Notes: a model not told the origin generated them from the sequence alone. A DNA stretch of 64,000 bases from Ralstonia soli (GCF_023955655.1 NZ_JAMXHT010000002.1:496001-560000); one strand, 5' to 3'. Positions 17,052 to 26,697 are shown, numbered from the stretch's first letter. Translations and numbers: made by a program.

Positions 17052-17528
17052 GTGAAATCCACCAAGTTCGTTACCGCCTGCTACATCATGTCGTTCGTTG
17101 GTGCACACCAACCGCGCATGCTCGCGACCGCCACCATTGCAAAATGGGTGGATACCCATGCGGCCCGAGCACGACAGATTGTTGCGCAGCTCGTCAAGGC
17201 TGGCTTGCTGGATGCAACGCGCGGCGGTGCCGGTGGCGTCAAGCTGGCACGCAAAGCGAGTGATATTACGCTCCTGGACATCTACGATGCCGTGGGTGAA
17301 ACGGATCTGCCTTTCTTCTCTGTCGATAACCCGTTTTCCAAATGGGCCGACCACTGCAGCGTGCATGATGTCCTGACTGGCCTCCGACAAAGCATCGAGA
17401 CGCAGGCAAGGCAGAAGCTGCGGACAGTCAAGCTTTCGGAGGTCTTCGTTCCCTGGGACGAAGAGACCATGGCGCGCGCCGAAGCAAAGCAGCAACGGGC
17501 CAGAGGGAAGGCGAAGCAACCTGCTTGA
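17052..17528 (+). CDS. Rrf2-family-like transcriptional regulator without Cys cluster
   Basis: Starting at GTG 17052 (VKSTKFVTACYIM, preceded by AAGGGA) gives 158 residues; the longer frame from 16989 is poorly supported. The N-terminal winged helix (LATATIAKWVDTHAARARQIVAQLVKAGLLDATRGGAGGVKLARKASDITLLDIYDAVGE) is that of Rrf2 proteins. The three conserved Cys that bind Fe-S in IscR/NsrR are absent; only single Cys residues occur. It therefore probably senses something other than Fe-S chemistry. The C-terminus is a basic helix (EAKQQRARGKAKQ). It ends 9 bases from the convergent MFS gene. Confidence 0.75.
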   Translation: MKSTKFVTACYIMSFVGAHQPRMLATATIAKWVDTHAARARQIVAQLVKAGLLDATRGGAGGVKLARKASDITLLDIYDAVGETDLPFFSVDNPFSKWADHCSVHDVLTGLRQSIETQARQKLRTVKLSEVFVPWDEETMARAEAKQQRARGKAKQPA

Positions 17529-17537
17529 GTCGTACTG

Positions 17538-18740
17538 TCACGAAAGGGAGTGCTGTTGCATAGCGCTCTCGTTCGCTCGGCGCCTGAGCGCGGACCAGGT
17601 GGCGATCAGAGACGCCAGTGCAAAGCAGCTCGAGCTTGCTACCGCAGCAATGAAACCGTATCGCGCGGCAACCGCCCCGGCCCCGAGGGGTGCGAGTGCC
17701 AGGCCCAACCCTTGCGCAGCCGGAGTCATGCTGACCGCCCGCCCAGTCGGGTCCCACCGTCCAAGCAACGCCATCTGAACGATCATCAGAAGGTTCCAAA
17801 GGACGACGAACAGGCACAGATCGATCAGATAACCCAGCCGACCGCTAGCGCCCAATAGCAAGCCAACCGGTACCAGGGCGACCAGTACTGAACCGAGAAG
17901 AAGGACGGCACGCTCTCCGAACCTGCGACAGAACCAGGGCGCGGAAACGGAACCGGCCAATGCGGCGACATTCGAGGCTGCAAGCCATCCACCAACCTCG
18001 TCTGGTGACATTCCGGCCTGTGCGCCCGCACGCTCGATGAAGGCCCAATAGGCGCCGATCGAGCAAAAGAACAGAAAGACGGCGCCCACCATGACCCAGA
18101 TCACCGGTGAAATGCGGCCTTGTGTCGATGCACTACCGTCTTCCAGAAGCGCCGGCATGGTTGTGGGAGCCAAGAACATCAACGCCAGCACACAAAGGAG
18201 CACCAACGCTCCGTAAATGCCTCCCATGCCGAGCACGTTGGCGATCGGCCCGAACGTGAACAACTCGATCGCGCTCAACGCAATCTGGCAACTCACCAAC
18301 CAGGAGAACGATCGTTCCGGGTTCGATGCGCGGGAGAGCACAGCGATGGACGCGGGCAACACCACGCCCGAAGCAAGGCTGGCTCCGACCCGTAGCAGGA
18401 TGAATGCCGGATAGCTCCAGGCGGTTGCACTGAGAAGCTGCAACACGAGCAGGCACTGCAGTCCAACCACCATCAATTGCTTCGGTTTGAATCGGCGGAT
18501 GAACCAGGATCCGAACGTCGCCGTGAGGGCGACACCGAGTGTCTCGGCAGACGCCACTTCACCTAACTGATCGGGTGTCAGTCCACGCAACTGGGCGAGT
18601 TGTCCAATCACGACAGGTAGCCCGAGAAACACTGCGCTGCTAGCGCATGCCGCGATGATCGCAGCGACCTGCGTGCTTCGGCCAGCCTGTCTGGCGGATG
18701 TGCCTTCCTGCGTTTCGACGTCATTCATTTCGTTGATCAT
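17538..18740 (-). CDS. MFS transporter
   Basis: A 400-residue inner-membrane transporter with about 12 predicted hydrophobic segments, for example VAAIIAACASSAVFLGLPVVIG and WVMVGAVFLFFCSIGAYWAFIE. The first cytoplasmic loop holds the short MFS motif between helices 2 and 3 (FIRRFKPKQLMVVG). It follows the P1 peptidase by 46 bases on the same strand and could be the last gene of the acyl-CoA ligase operon, exporting or importing a pathway compound. The substrate is unknown. Confidence 0.82.
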   Translation of the reverse strand: MINEMNDVETQEGTSARQAGRSTQVAAIIAACASSAVFLGLPVVIGQLAQLRGLTPDQLGEVASAETLGVALTATFGSWFIRRFKPKQLMVVGLQCLLVLQLLSATAWSYPAFILLRVGASLASGVVLPASIAVLSRASNPERSFSWLVSCQIALSAIELFTFGPIANVLGMGGIYGALVLLCVLALMFLAPTTMPALLEDGSASTQGRISPVIWVMVGAVFLFFCSIGAYWAFIERAGAQAGMSPDEVGGWLAASNVAALAGSVSAPWFCRRFGERAVLLLGSVLVALVPVGLLLGASGRLGYLIDLCLFVVLWNLLMIVQMALLGRWDPTGRAVSMTPAAQGLGLALAPLGAGAVAARYGFIAAVASSSCFALASLIATWSALRRRANESAMQQHSLS

Positions 18741-18786
18741 CGGTCACTGAATTAGGAAACTGCGTGCGGTGACATGACGCGCAGAA

Positions 18787-19941
18787 CTAACCGTCCACGA
18801 GCCCCGATAGCGGGCGGTAGCGCTCCAGCATGTGGATCAGGCGATTCGGATCGATGGCCCGCAGCGTGAGACCCTCCGGTTTGATGCAGGACATGGCCTG
18901 TGCCGCCAACATGGCATTGATGACGGCCTCTTCGGTGGCGTGCGCAGCCGCTCGACTGATTTCGTCAACGAGGTTGTCCTCGAGGTAACTGACGGTCTTG
19001 ACGTGACTGCCGTGAACCAGTTCCGCCGGGTTCCAGAGCCGGCTGTCATGGGTGGTGAAGGCCAGCATGATGTCGCCGGAGTTCACGCCGCCTGTCGTGC
19101 CCGTTCGCCCGATGCCCAACGCGCCCCGCTTGGCCAGGCGCTGCAGTTGCACCGGGTGCAGCGGTGCATCAGTGGCGATGATGACGATGACCGAGCCGGT
19201 TTCCGTCTGACCTGCCTGGGTCAGGATGGCGTCTTCAGGCCAGAAGCGCCCGACCGGCACGCCCAGCACCGAGAGCTCCTCCCGTATTCCGAAGTTGGCT
19301 TGCACGAGCACGCCAACGTTGTATGCCTGCGTGTCTACGACAACACGGCGGGAAGATGTTCCCGTGCCTCCCTTGAATTCGTAGCACTGCATGCCTGTTC
19401 CGCCGCCGACATTGCCTTCTGCAACGGCACCGCCTTTGGCGGAGTCCAGCGCAGCCAGGACGTCTGCCTCGGTGATGTGCTGTGCGGTGATGTCGTTGGT
19501 CAGCCCGTCGTAGGTTTCTGCCACGACCGGGAGGTACCAATGGTGGTGCTCTCGCATGTTGGGGACATTTCGGATCATCCACCGCGTGACGCCATGGTGG
19601 ACCATTCCAACGCTGTGCGAATTCGTGAGCGCGATCGGGCCGGCGAAATAGCCCGCGTCATGAATCCAATGGCTGCCGGTCATCTCGCCATTGCCGTTCA
19701 ATGAAAATTGCCCGGCCCAGACGCTGCGATCCGGATGTGCGCGCCCGCACGGAAAGATGGTGGTGACACCTGTTCGAGCGGGACCTGTCCCATGTTCGGC
19801 GTGAGGGGGCTCGTCAATGCGCGTGAAATAGCCCACCTCGACACCGGAAACATCGGTGATGGCATTGTTGGGCCCGGTTTGTCCGACAAAGGGCAGACCA
19901 AGCTGACGGCCGCGTAGTTTGGCGGGCGGGATCAAAGACAT
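18787..19941 (-). CDS. P1-family (DmpA/BapA-type) self-processing aminopeptidase
   Basis: Family S58 N-terminal nucleophile peptidase. These cleave themselves before a Ser/Thr to form alpha and beta chains and hydrolyse D-amino-acid or beta-amino-acid amides. ATG 19941 follows GGAG; a longer frame to 19977 lacks this. The 384-residue product has the early motif NAITDVSGVEVGYFT, EGNVGGGTGMQCYEFKGG, and the predicted processing site GGVN-SGDIMLAFTTHDS with Ser288 as the nucleophile. No signal peptide is visible, so it is cytoplasmic. It is third in the acyl-CoA ligase / aldehyde dehydrogenase operon, suggesting an amide-containing substrate or intermediate. Confidence 0.85.
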   Translation of the reverse strand: MSLIPPAKLRGRQLGLPFVGQTGPNNAITDVSGVEVGYFTRIDEPPHAEHGTGPARTGVTTIFPCGRAHPDRSVWAGQFSLNGNGEMTGSHWIHDAGYFAGPIALTNSHSVGMVHHGVTRWMIRNVPNMREHHHWYLPVVAETYDGLTNDITAQHITEADVLAALDSAKGGAVAEGNVGGGTGMQCYEFKGGTGTSSRRVVVDTQAYNVGVLVQANFGIREELSVLGVPVGRFWPEDAILTQAGQTETGSVIVIIATDAPLHPVQLQRLAKRGALGIGRTGTTGGVNSGDIMLAFTTHDSRLWNPAELVHGSHVKTVSYLEDNLVDEISRAAAHATEEAVINAMLAAQAMSCIKPEGLTLRAIDPNRLIHMLERYRPLSGLVDG

Positions 19942-19992
19942 CGGGGGCTCCAGATTCAAGAAGGGCGGGCAATTCAAACGTCGAGGCTGGAA

Positions 19993-21450
19993 TCAGCTGA
20001 GGGCCTTGAGCACTCGCACCATCCCTTCGAACACCTTGCCGTAGGGCGGATACAGCAAGCCGATGCCATTCAGCCGCGCTTGCAGGAAGACCGGCTTTTC
20101 CTTGCTGAAGGTCCGGAACCCCCATTCACCGTGATACGCGCCCATGCCGCTGGCACCCACACCGCCAAAGGGCTGTGACTCCTGGCCGAAGTGCCAGATG
20201 CAATCGTTGATGGTCACGCCGCCAGAGACGGTGCGATCGAGCACGCGATCGCGGTGATCCGTATCGGCGCCGTACCAGTACAGCGCGAGCGGCCGGTCGC
20301 GTTCGTTGACGAAGGCGATGGCCTCGTCGACATCACCGCTGTAGGTGACGATGGGCAGCACCGGGCCGAAGATTTCTTCCTGCATGACACGCATGTCGGG
20401 CCGCACGTCCAGCAGCAGCGTGGGCGGAAACTTGCGCGCGTGCCCATGTGCTGCGTCACCGGACGGGACGGAAAAAGTCGGCCGATGCGCTTTTGCCCCT
20501 TGCGCGAGCGCTTCGTCTACGAGTGCGTGCAGCCGGTTGAAATGGCGCTCGGAAATGATCGCGGAGTAGTCCGGGTTCGCTGCCGAATCGCCGTACATCC
20601 GGTGCGCAGCCCGCGAGAGCTCACCGACGAAAGCATCGCGCTGCGCATGCGGCACCAAGACATAGTCGGGTGCGATACAGGTCTGGCCGGCGTTCAACAG
20701 CTTGCCAAACGCGATGCTGCGCGCCGCCGCGGTGAGGTTGGCGCTCGGGTCGATGATCGCGGGGGATTTGCCGCCCAACTCCAGCGTGACAGGTGTCAGG
20801 TTATGTGCCGCTGCCACGGCCACCTGCCGGCCTGCGGTGGTGGAGCCTGTGAACAGCAGATGATCGAATGGCAGACTGGAGAACGCCTGGCCGACCTCCA
20901 GTCCTCCGTTCACCACGGCGAGTTCATCCCTGGCGAAATGCATGGCGACGATCTGCTCCAGCAACGCTGAAAACCGCGGTGTGTATTCCGACGGCTTGAT
21001 CATGACGCGGTTGCCCGCTGCGATGGCGGCAACGGCTGGCCCCATGGCGAGTTGATATGGATAGTTCCACGGCGAAAGGACGCCCACCACGCCAAGCGGT
21101 TGCCGCATGAGGCGATTGCTGGCGGGCAGGTATTGCAGGGCGGTTTCTGCACGGCGCGTCTTCATCCACTTGGGCAGATGGCGCACGGCGTGGCGAATGG
21201 CCGTGCCGATCATGAGGAGATCGGTCAATTGCGTTTCATGCGCGGACCGATGGCCGAAATCGGCCTGAATGGCTTGCACCAACTCTGCGCCATGCCGCTC
21301 CGTCACGATGGCCAGGCGCTGGAGCTGGTCTCGGCGCAGATCGAGATCCGGATTCGGGTCGGCAGCATGCGCGGCGCGCTGCGCGCGCAGGATGACTTCC
21401 AGCTCAGCTCGGGCAATCTGTATTGCATCGAGTGTTTCATTCATTTTCAT
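19993..21450 (-). CDS. aldehyde dehydrogenase (coniferyl-aldehyde-dehydrogenase-like)
   Basis: Oxidises an aldehyde to the acid with NAD(P)+. ATG 21450 is chosen because AAGGAG lies 9 bases upstream on the minus strand. The 485-residue product resembles the short CalB/class 3 group: GVVGVLSPWNYPYQLAMGP (Rossmann entrance), FTGSTTAAGRQV-like glycine motif (FTGSTTAGRQVA), catalytic Glu in LELGGKSPAI, nucleophile Cys258 in NAGQTCIAPDY, and EEIFGPVLPIVTY. The C-terminal KPVFLQ..NGIGLLYPPYGK is typical of this group. It is directly downstream of the acyl-CoA ligase (40-base gap), so alcohol to aldehyde to acid to CoA can run within this regulon. Confidence 0.9.
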   Translation of the reverse strand: MKMNETLDAIQIARAELEVILRAQRAAHAADPNPDLDLRRDQLQRLAIVTERHGAELVQAIQADFGHRSAHETQLTDLLMIGTAIRHAVRHLPKWMKTRRAETALQYLPASNRLMRQPLGVVGVLSPWNYPYQLAMGPAVAAIAAGNRVMIKPSEYTPRFSALLEQIVAMHFARDELAVVNGGLEVGQAFSSLPFDHLLFTGSTTAGRQVAVAAAHNLTPVTLELGGKSPAIIDPSANLTAAARSIAFGKLLNAGQTCIAPDYVLVPHAQRDAFVGELSRAAHRMYGDSAANPDYSAIISERHFNRLHALVDEALAQGAKAHRPTFSVPSGDAAHGHARKFPPTLLLDVRPDMRVMQEEIFGPVLPIVTYSGDVDEAIAFVNERDRPLALYWYGADTDHRDRVLDRTVSGGVTINDCIWHFGQESQPFGGVGASGMGAYHGEWGFRTFSKEKPVFLQARLNGIGLLYPPYGKVFEGMVRVLKALS

Positions 21451-21490
21451 GGACCATAGCTCCTTATCGTTGTCATGCAGAGCCCGGCGT

Positions 21491-23140
21491 TCAGCTCGCC
21501 AGGGTGATGCAGTCTTTGCACAGCTCACGCAGCTTGTTCTTCAGCACCTTGCCAGTAGCGCCGATCGGGATGTCGTCGAGGAACAGCACGTCGTCAGGCA
21601 CCTGCCAGCGCGCCACGCGCCCGGCGTACAGCGCCAGCACGTCGTCGCGCGACATCTCCATGCCTGGCTTGCGCACGATCACGATGACCGGGCGTTCGTC
21701 CCACTTCGGGTGATGCACGCCAACGCAGGCGGCCATGGCCACAGCGGGGTGTCCCATCGCGATGTTCTCGATGTCGATCGAGCTGATCCATTCACCGCCC
21801 GACTTGATGACGTCTTTGCTGCGGTCGGTGATCTGCATCATTCCTGCAGCATCGATGGTGGCTACGTCGCCGGTGGCGAACCATCCGTCAGCCAGTGCGG
21901 AGGCGGGGGCGCCGTCGCCTGCTCTTTCAGTGCCCGGGTAGTACGCGCCGACCACCCAGGGGCCGCGCGCTTGCAGGTTGCCGAAGGTCTTGCCGTCCCA
22001 CGGCAATTCGTTGCCGGCGTCGTCAACAATGCGCAGGTCGACGCCAAACGGCGGGCGGCCTTGCTTGAGCTGCAGGCGCCGTTGCGCTTCAGCGGGCAGT
22101 GCCATGTGGGCTGCGGTGAGCGTGGAGACCGCGCCGAGCGGCGAGGTTTCGGTCATGCCCCAGGCGTGGACTACTTCAACGCCAAGGTCATCTGCAAACT
22201 GCGCGTACATCGCGGGGGGACACGCAGAGCCGCCAATCACGGTGCGCCTTAGCGTGCTGAAGTGCTGGCCGCTTTGCTGCAGATGCCCCAGCAGCATCTG
22301 CCAGACCGACGGCACACCCGCCGCCATCGTGACGCCCTCGGCTTCGATCAGCGCATGGACGGAGGGCCCATCCAGCGCGGCTCCAGGCAGCACGAGCTTG
22401 AAGCCGACCGCCGCAGCCGCGTAGATGAGGCCCCAGGCGTTGACGTGGAACATCGGTACGGCGGGCAGCACCACGTCACGCGCCGACAGGCACAGTGCAT
22501 CGGGCAGCGAAACGCCCCAGGCGTGTAGCACCGTCGAGCGATGGCTATACAGCACGCCTTTGGGGTCGCCCGTTGTGCCGCTCGTATAGCAGAGCGTGGA
22601 GGCGGTGTTCTCGTCGAACACGGGCCACACGTAGTCGTCATCCTGGCAGCCGATCCAGCTTTCATAGCTGATCAGGCCAGGGATGTCGTCATCGGTAGGA
22701 AGGTGTTCGTCGCCGCATAGCGCGACCCATTGCCGGACGCTGGGGCACAGTGCATGCAGTTGCCGTACGAGCGGCAGAAAGGTCAGGTCGAAGCAGAGCA
22801 CCTGATCCTGCGCATGCTCGATGATCCACCGGATCTGTTCGAGGCCGAGGCGTGGGTTGATGGTGTGCAGCACGCGTCCGGAGCCTGACACCCCGTAGTA
22901 CAGCTCGAAATGCCGGTAGCCATTCCAGGCCAGCGTGGCAACGCGTTCGCCGAAGCCGATGGCATTTGCTTCAAGGGCGCGCGCCACTTGACGAGCGCGG
23001 TTGGCCGCCGCGCCAAAGGTGTAGCGGTGGATGTCGCCTTCCACGCGCCGGCTGACGATTTCGACATCGCGATGGAAGCGCTCCGCAAAGCCCAACAGGC
23101 TTGAGATCAGCAAGGGCTGATCTTGCATCAGTCCGCGCAT
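21491..23140 (-). CDS. AMP-dependent acyl-CoA ligase (medium/long-chain, AlkK-like)
   Basis: Activates a carboxylic acid to its CoA thioester using ATP. The 549-residue product has the P-loop [16 protein letters not shown], the second core motif [58 protein letters not shown] and the C-terminal catalytic lysine in [17 protein letters not shown]. Length and motifs match the fatty-acid-CoA ligases next to alkane or terpenoid alcohol degradation genes. It leads the minus-strand operon and has a copy of the shared AraC-type box (23206-23225) about 65 bases upstream of its start. Confidence 0.92.
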   Translation of the reverse strand: MRGLMQDQPLLISSLLGFAERFHRDVEIVSRRVEGDIHRYTFGAAANRARQVARALEANAIGFGERVATLAWNGYRHFELYYGVSGSGRVLHTINPRLGLEQIRWIIEHAQDQVLCFDLTFLPLVRQLHALCPSVRQWVALCGDEHLPTDDDIPGLISYESWIGCQDDDYVWPVFDENTASTLCYTSGTTGDPKGVLYSHRSTVLHAWGVSLPDALCLSARDVVLPAVPMFHVNAWGLIYAAAAVGFKLVLPGAALDGPSVHALIEAEGVTMAAGVPSVWQMLLGHLQQSGQHFSTLRRTVIGGSACPPAMYAQFADDLGVEVVHAWGMTETSPLGAVSTLTAAHMALPAEAQRRLQLKQGRPPFGVDLRIVDDAGNELPWDGKTFGNLQARGPWVVGAYYPGTERAGDGAPASALADGWFATGDVATIDAAGMMQITDRSKDVIKSGGEWISSIDIENIAMGHPAVAMAACVGVHHPKWDERPVIVIVRKPGMEMSRDDVLALYAGRVARWQVPDDVLFLDDIPIGATGKVLKNKLRELCKDCITLAS

Positions 23141-23205
23141 GGTGGTGCATCTCCTTGGTTTGACATGGTGTTTTCCAGGCCAAGGATAGGCACCGCGCCT
23201 GTGCA

Positions 23206-23225
23206 GGCGCTATCGAGAATGCGCA
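23206..23225 (-). promoter_or_regulatory. AraC-type activator box, copy 3 (acyl-CoA ligase promoter)
   Basis: The minus strand reads TGCGCATTCTCGATAGCGCC, differing at a few positions from copies at 24390 and 27185. A -10-like TATCCT follows about 16 bases after the end of the conserved block, the same layout as the other two. It lies between the ligase start (23140) and the AraC gene (end 23290). Confidence 0.72.
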
Positions 23226-23289
23226 GGAATGACGTGCGCCGGGTGCGTAGGCGAAGCGGTGTTTTCGAGTGGGAAACGCTTGCGCAGTC

Positions 23290-24252
23290 TTATCTGGCGG
23301 CGATGCCGCGTCCGCGCTGTAGGGTATGGGAGGGGAGTTCCCCGAAGTGGTGCTTATAGTCGGTCGAGAACTGGCCGAAATGCCAGAAGCCCCATCGGAC
23401 GGCAATGTCGTAGACGCCTTCGCTCTTATCGGCACCGGCCAGCATGTCGCGCCGGACCCCATTGAGCCGAATCGCGCGCATATAGGCCAGCGGCGTGATG
23501 CCCAGGACTTCCTGGAAGCAGTAGTTCAGCTTGCGCCGGCTCGCGCCGACATGCTTGCAGACATCCAGGATGGACAGTGGCTGTTCCAGGTGACTGAGCA
23601 TCAAGTCGCGGGCGCGGTCGACCACGCGTTTGCGAAGCACGGCATTGCGCTCTTCAGCCGGCGAAGCCTTGGATAGCACTTCGACCAGTTGGATCATGAA
23701 CTGGTCTGCGAGCAGGCGGCGCGCCGTTTCCGCCTCCAGGGTTTCCGGGGCTTTGCCGAGCGCGCCGTGGGCAAGCGCAAACAACTGGTGCAACGCCAGT
23801 TCAGAATCGCCCGGCAACTGTGTGATGGTGACCTTGCGGTGAAGATGCGGCGCCAGTTGGGCACCGGTGCGGCCCAATGCGTCTTCGACTGCATCTGCCT
23901 CTACGATCATGAACGCGTAGTCGCAGTCCGACGCGGTGCAGAACTCGACTTCCGCGCGGTCGGACACGGCAATGTGCCCCCCCGTCATGCAAGCGCCATT
24001 TCCCCACATGGGGCCGCTTTGGCTCCACGGCATCACCAGGCCGATCGTGTCCGGCGGCAGCGTGCCAGTCTGACGCGTGCTGTTGCTGAGCTGCTCGCGG
24101 AATATCGCCATCTGGGGCAGGTTGATCTCTGCCAGGTGACCGGCAAAGCTTCCCGCGCTCAGTTGATCGTAGCGCCACTGAAAGGCATTCAGGTGCAGGG
24201 CGAGCTCATCCACATCGCCGCTGCGCACCTCGTGCCACCACGCCCTGTCCAT
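23290..24252 (-). CDS. AraC-family transcriptional regulator
   Basis: A 320-residue regulator with an N-terminal ligand/cupin-like region (about 1-180) and a C-terminal AraC double helix-turn-helix (about 215-315): ILDVCKHVGASRRKLNYCFQEVLGITPLAYMRAIRLNGVRRDML and YDIAVRWGFWHFGQFSTDYKHHFGELP. The latter is an almost canonical AraC signature. The architecture resembles EutR-type activators. It sits between the divergent alcohol-dehydrogenase operon and the acyl-CoA ligase operon. The three matching promoter boxes around it (23206, 24390, 27185) make it the prime candidate for activating all three units. Confidence 0.9.
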   Translation of the reverse strand: MDRAWWHEVRSGDVDELALHLNAFQWRYDQLSAGSFAGHLAEINLPQMAIFREQLSNSTRQTGTLPPDTIGLVMPWSQSGPMWGNGACMTGGHIAVSDRAEVEFCTASDCDYAFMIVEADAVEDALGRTGAQLAPHLHRKVTITQLPGDSELALHQLFALAHGALGKAPETLEAETARRLLADQFMIQLVEVLSKASPAEERNAVLRKRVVDRARDLMLSHLEQPLSILDVCKHVGASRRKLNYCFQEVLGITPLAYMRAIRLNGVRRDMLAGADKSEGVYDIAVRWGFWHFGQFSTDYKHHFGELPSHTLQRGRGIAAR

Positions 24253-24389
24253 ACCTTTCGAATTCCTTTGTTGAGCCGGATTTTTTTCATCTTACGAACC
24301 GCTTCATGGCTGGCGGCACTAGGGACAACCCGCGCACCCACGACTTCAACAACGGTATGCACGTCTCGTGCCAGGTGACATGCGCACTT

Positions 24390-24409
24390 TGCGCAATCTC
24401 GATAACGCC
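24390..24409 (+). promoter_or_regulatory. AraC-type activator box, copy 1 (GMC dehydrogenase promoter)
   Basis: TGCGCAATCTCGATAACGCC, preceded by a second TGCGCA nine bases earlier (24381). A -10-like TAGATT starts 16 bases after the block (15 after GATAACGCCG), matching the spacing at copy 2 exactly. The usual -35 position falls inside the box, as for an activator that replaces a -35 element. Confidence 0.75.
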
Positions 24410-24491
24410 GCAGGCGCCAAATCCCTAGATTAGCCCCCATAGCCTCAGGTTCGCCTGTGTGTGACCGGCCAACAGGATAGGAGAGACGAGA

Positions 24492-25082
24492 TTGGAGCCG
24501 ACCAAGTTTTTCGCAAAGCGGAGATTTCTCAAGATAGCGCTGCTGGGCGTGGGCAGCACGGTGGTTGCCGCGGCAGGCGGCGTCGGCTATCTGACGCTGA
24601 CCAACCGCTTTCGCAGCCGCTACGGGACACTGCTTGTGCTCGATGGGCATCTTGCAGACGTGGTTCACGCGCTTGCTGAAGCCTGCGTACCCACCGCCAC
24701 CGGATTCCCGACCGTGGAACAGGCCGAAGTCGTGACGCGGATGGACGAGGAGCTGTATTTCGTCAGCGAGGGCATCAGTGGTGATCTGAAGGCTGCGCTG
24801 TATCTGCTCGAGATGCTGCCCATGACGTACGGCCACCTGTCGCGCTTGTCGCGCCTGTCCGTGGACGAGCGCCGCGAGCTGCTCACGCGGGCCAGCGGCA
24901 CGAAGGATGACACCGTACGCGCCGTCATCGCCAATCTGTCCGGGTTGATGCGCTGGTACTACTTCGGCCATCCGTCCACCTGGAATGCCATCGGCTACGA
25001 CGGCCCCTTCATGAACCTGCCCGAAAAGCGCAGCGAACAGCGTGTGCTGTACGCCCGGCTCGTCGGCAAATCGGCTGATTAA
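24492..25082 (+). CDS. gluconate 2-dehydrogenase subunit 3-like protein, Tat leader
   Basis: Small partner subunit of GMC-type membrane dehydrogenases. The 196-residue product starts at TTG 24492 (no in-frame ATG nearby; GAGACGAG upstream). It has a twin-arginine-type N-terminus KRRFLKIALLGVG followed by a hydrophobic segment, so it and its partner may be exported folded. The following helical region (ADVVHALAEACVPTATGFPTVEQAEVVTRMDEEL) resembles the Gluconate_2-dh3 family. It is 13 bases before the GMC oxidoreductase gene, the usual arrangement. Confidence 0.72.
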   Translation: MEPTKFFAKRRFLKIALLGVGSTVVAAAGGVGYLTLTNRFRSRYGTLLVLDGHLADVVHALAEACVPTATGFPTVEQAEVVTRMDEELYFVSEGISGDLKAALYLLEMLPMTYGHLSRLSRLSVDERRELLTRASGTKDDTVRAVIANLSGLMRWYYFGHPSTWNAIGYDGPFMNLPEKRSEQRVLYARLVGKSAD

Positions 25083-25095
25083 GTAGAGAAACATC

Positions 25096-26682
25096 ATGAC
25101 AGGCAAACCATTCGAGTACACCGACTACGCCACGCTGGACACGATCAACGCGGAGGTCTGCGTGATCGGCTCGGGCTGCGGCGGCGCCACGGTCGCCTAC
25201 AAGCTGGCCGAGGCAGGCATCGACGTTGTCGTGCTGGAAAAGGGCGGCTATTACCCCGCCTCGACGTTCGACAACCGCGAATTGAACCAGGCCGGCAAGG
25301 TGGATGCCGAGCGCAACCTCACCAGCTCCACCGACGGCTCCACGTTCTTGACCTATGGCGAACTGGTGGGCGGCACGTCCGTGCACTACTGGGCCGACAG
25401 CTACCGCACGCCGGACGATCGGCTCGCGCTGTGGAGCGACAAATACGGCATGACAGGCCACGGCAAGAGCGAACTCGCACCGATCTTTGCAGACATCGAG
25501 CGGCGTCATCACATCCACGAAGTGGAGCCGATGTACTACAACAAGATGAACAAGCTCTTCCGCACCGCGGTCGAGCAGCTCGGTTGGCAAGGCGCGCCCA
25601 TCCACCATGCGCGCCATGGCTGTGCTGGCTCCGGGCATTGCATGCAGGGCTGCGCGCTCAACGCCAAGCAGAGCCAACTGGTGACGAGCATTCCGTCGGC
25701 CATGGCATTGGGCGCACGCGTCTATGCCGATCTTCGCGCAGATCGCTTCACCTTCGATGGCAAGCATGCCACCCAACTGACGGCGAGCATCATCGACCGC
25801 CGCCGCAACCGGCCCGATGGCCGCAAGGTGACGATCAAGGCCAAGCACTTCGTCGTAGCCGCGGGCGGGTTCAATACGCCAGCATTCATGCTCGCGCAGC
25901 CGGGGCTGAAGGAGGCACTGCCTGGGCTGGGCAAGCACTTCGGCATGAACCCGGCGGTCTTCGCGCACGGCATGTACAAGGAGGAGATCATCCTCTGGCG
26001 CAGGGTCCCGGCGGCCTATGGTGTCGAGGAGTTCCGGCGTGCCCGCTACGATGCCAGCGGCAAATACGTGGAAGGCGGCTACCTGCTGGTGCCCGACCAG
26101 ATTCAGCCGGCATTGATGGGCTACACCATCCCCGGCTTCGACGCCGGCGCCGCGGAGTGGATGGCCAAGCTGCCGAACGTGGGTGGTGCCATCGGCTGGC
26201 TTGACGACCACCCCAACGAGCTTGGCGAGATCCGGCTCGATTCGAAGGGGCAGCGTGAAGTCCATTATCCGTACGGGCCGACCACGCAGGCCATGCTGCG
26301 CGACCTGATGAAGAAGGCCACGATCGTCAATTTCAAGGCCGGTGCCACCAAGGTCATGCTCAGCGACCTGCGCCGCACGACGCTCACCTCGATCGATCAA
26401 ATTGGCCTCATTGATTCGATCGAGATCAAGCCCGGAAATCTCTTCATTGCCGCCCCGCATCCATTCGGCGGATGCCGGATGGGCACTGACGCCCGGACCT
26501 CCGTGACGGACTCCACGCACCGCGTGCACGGCTTCGACAACCTGTTCGTGTCCGACCCCTCGGTGTTTCCGACGGGGCCGTCGGTGGACCCGAGCGTGAC
26601 CATCATGGCGTTTAGCTATGTCGCCGCGGGGCATATTGCAGCCGCGCTTGGCAAGCAACTGACCCCGCTGACAGCGGCTTAA
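25096..26682 (+). CDS. GMC-family FAD alcohol dehydrogenase
   Basis: Oxidises an alcohol to an aldehyde or ketone. The 528-residue product has the N-terminal FAD Rossmann motif CVIGSGCGGATVAYKLAEAG, the second GMC motif LVGGTSVHYWADSYRTP, and the C-terminal active-site region PHPFGGCRMGTD followed by VSDPSVFPTGPSVDPSVTIMAFS. A Cys cluster HGCAGSGHCMQGC (Cys176, 182, 186) lies in the middle; related long-chain alcohol oxidases have a similar one. It has no leader of its own and may ride on the Tat signal of its small subunit. The FAD-binding and catalytic pieces are intact. Confidence 0.9.
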   Translation: MTGKPFEYTDYATLDTINAEVCVIGSGCGGATVAYKLAEAGIDVVVLEKGGYYPASTFDNRELNQAGKVDAERNLTSSTDGSTFLTYGELVGGTSVHYWADSYRTPDDRLALWSDKYGMTGHGKSELAPIFADIERRHHIHEVEPMYYNKMNKLFRTAVEQLGWQGAPIHHARHGCAGSGHCMQGCALNAKQSQLVTSIPSAMALGARVYADLRADRFTFDGKHATQLTASIIDRRRNRPDGRKVTIKAKHFVVAAGGFNTPAFMLAQPGLKEALPGLGKHFGMNPAVFAHGMYKEEIILWRRVPAAYGVEEFRRARYDASGKYVEGGYLLVPDQIQPALMGYTIPGFDAGAAEWMAKLPNVGGAIGWLDDHPNELGEIRLDSKGQREVHYPYGPTTQAMLRDLMKKATIVNFKAGATKVMLSDLRRTTLTSIDQIGLIDSIEIKPGNLFIAAPHPFGGCRMGTDARTSVTDSTHRVHGFDNLFVSDPSVFPTGPSVDPSVTIMAFSYVAAGHIAAALGKQLTPLTAA

Positions 26683-26697
26683 TGGAGATGTTTTGAA

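Noticed and set aside
24375-24380. GTGACA upstream of AraC box copy 1, also seen before copy 2
   Set aside because: The distance to the box differs (9 versus 4 bases) and it is absent at copy 3, so it was not included in the operator.
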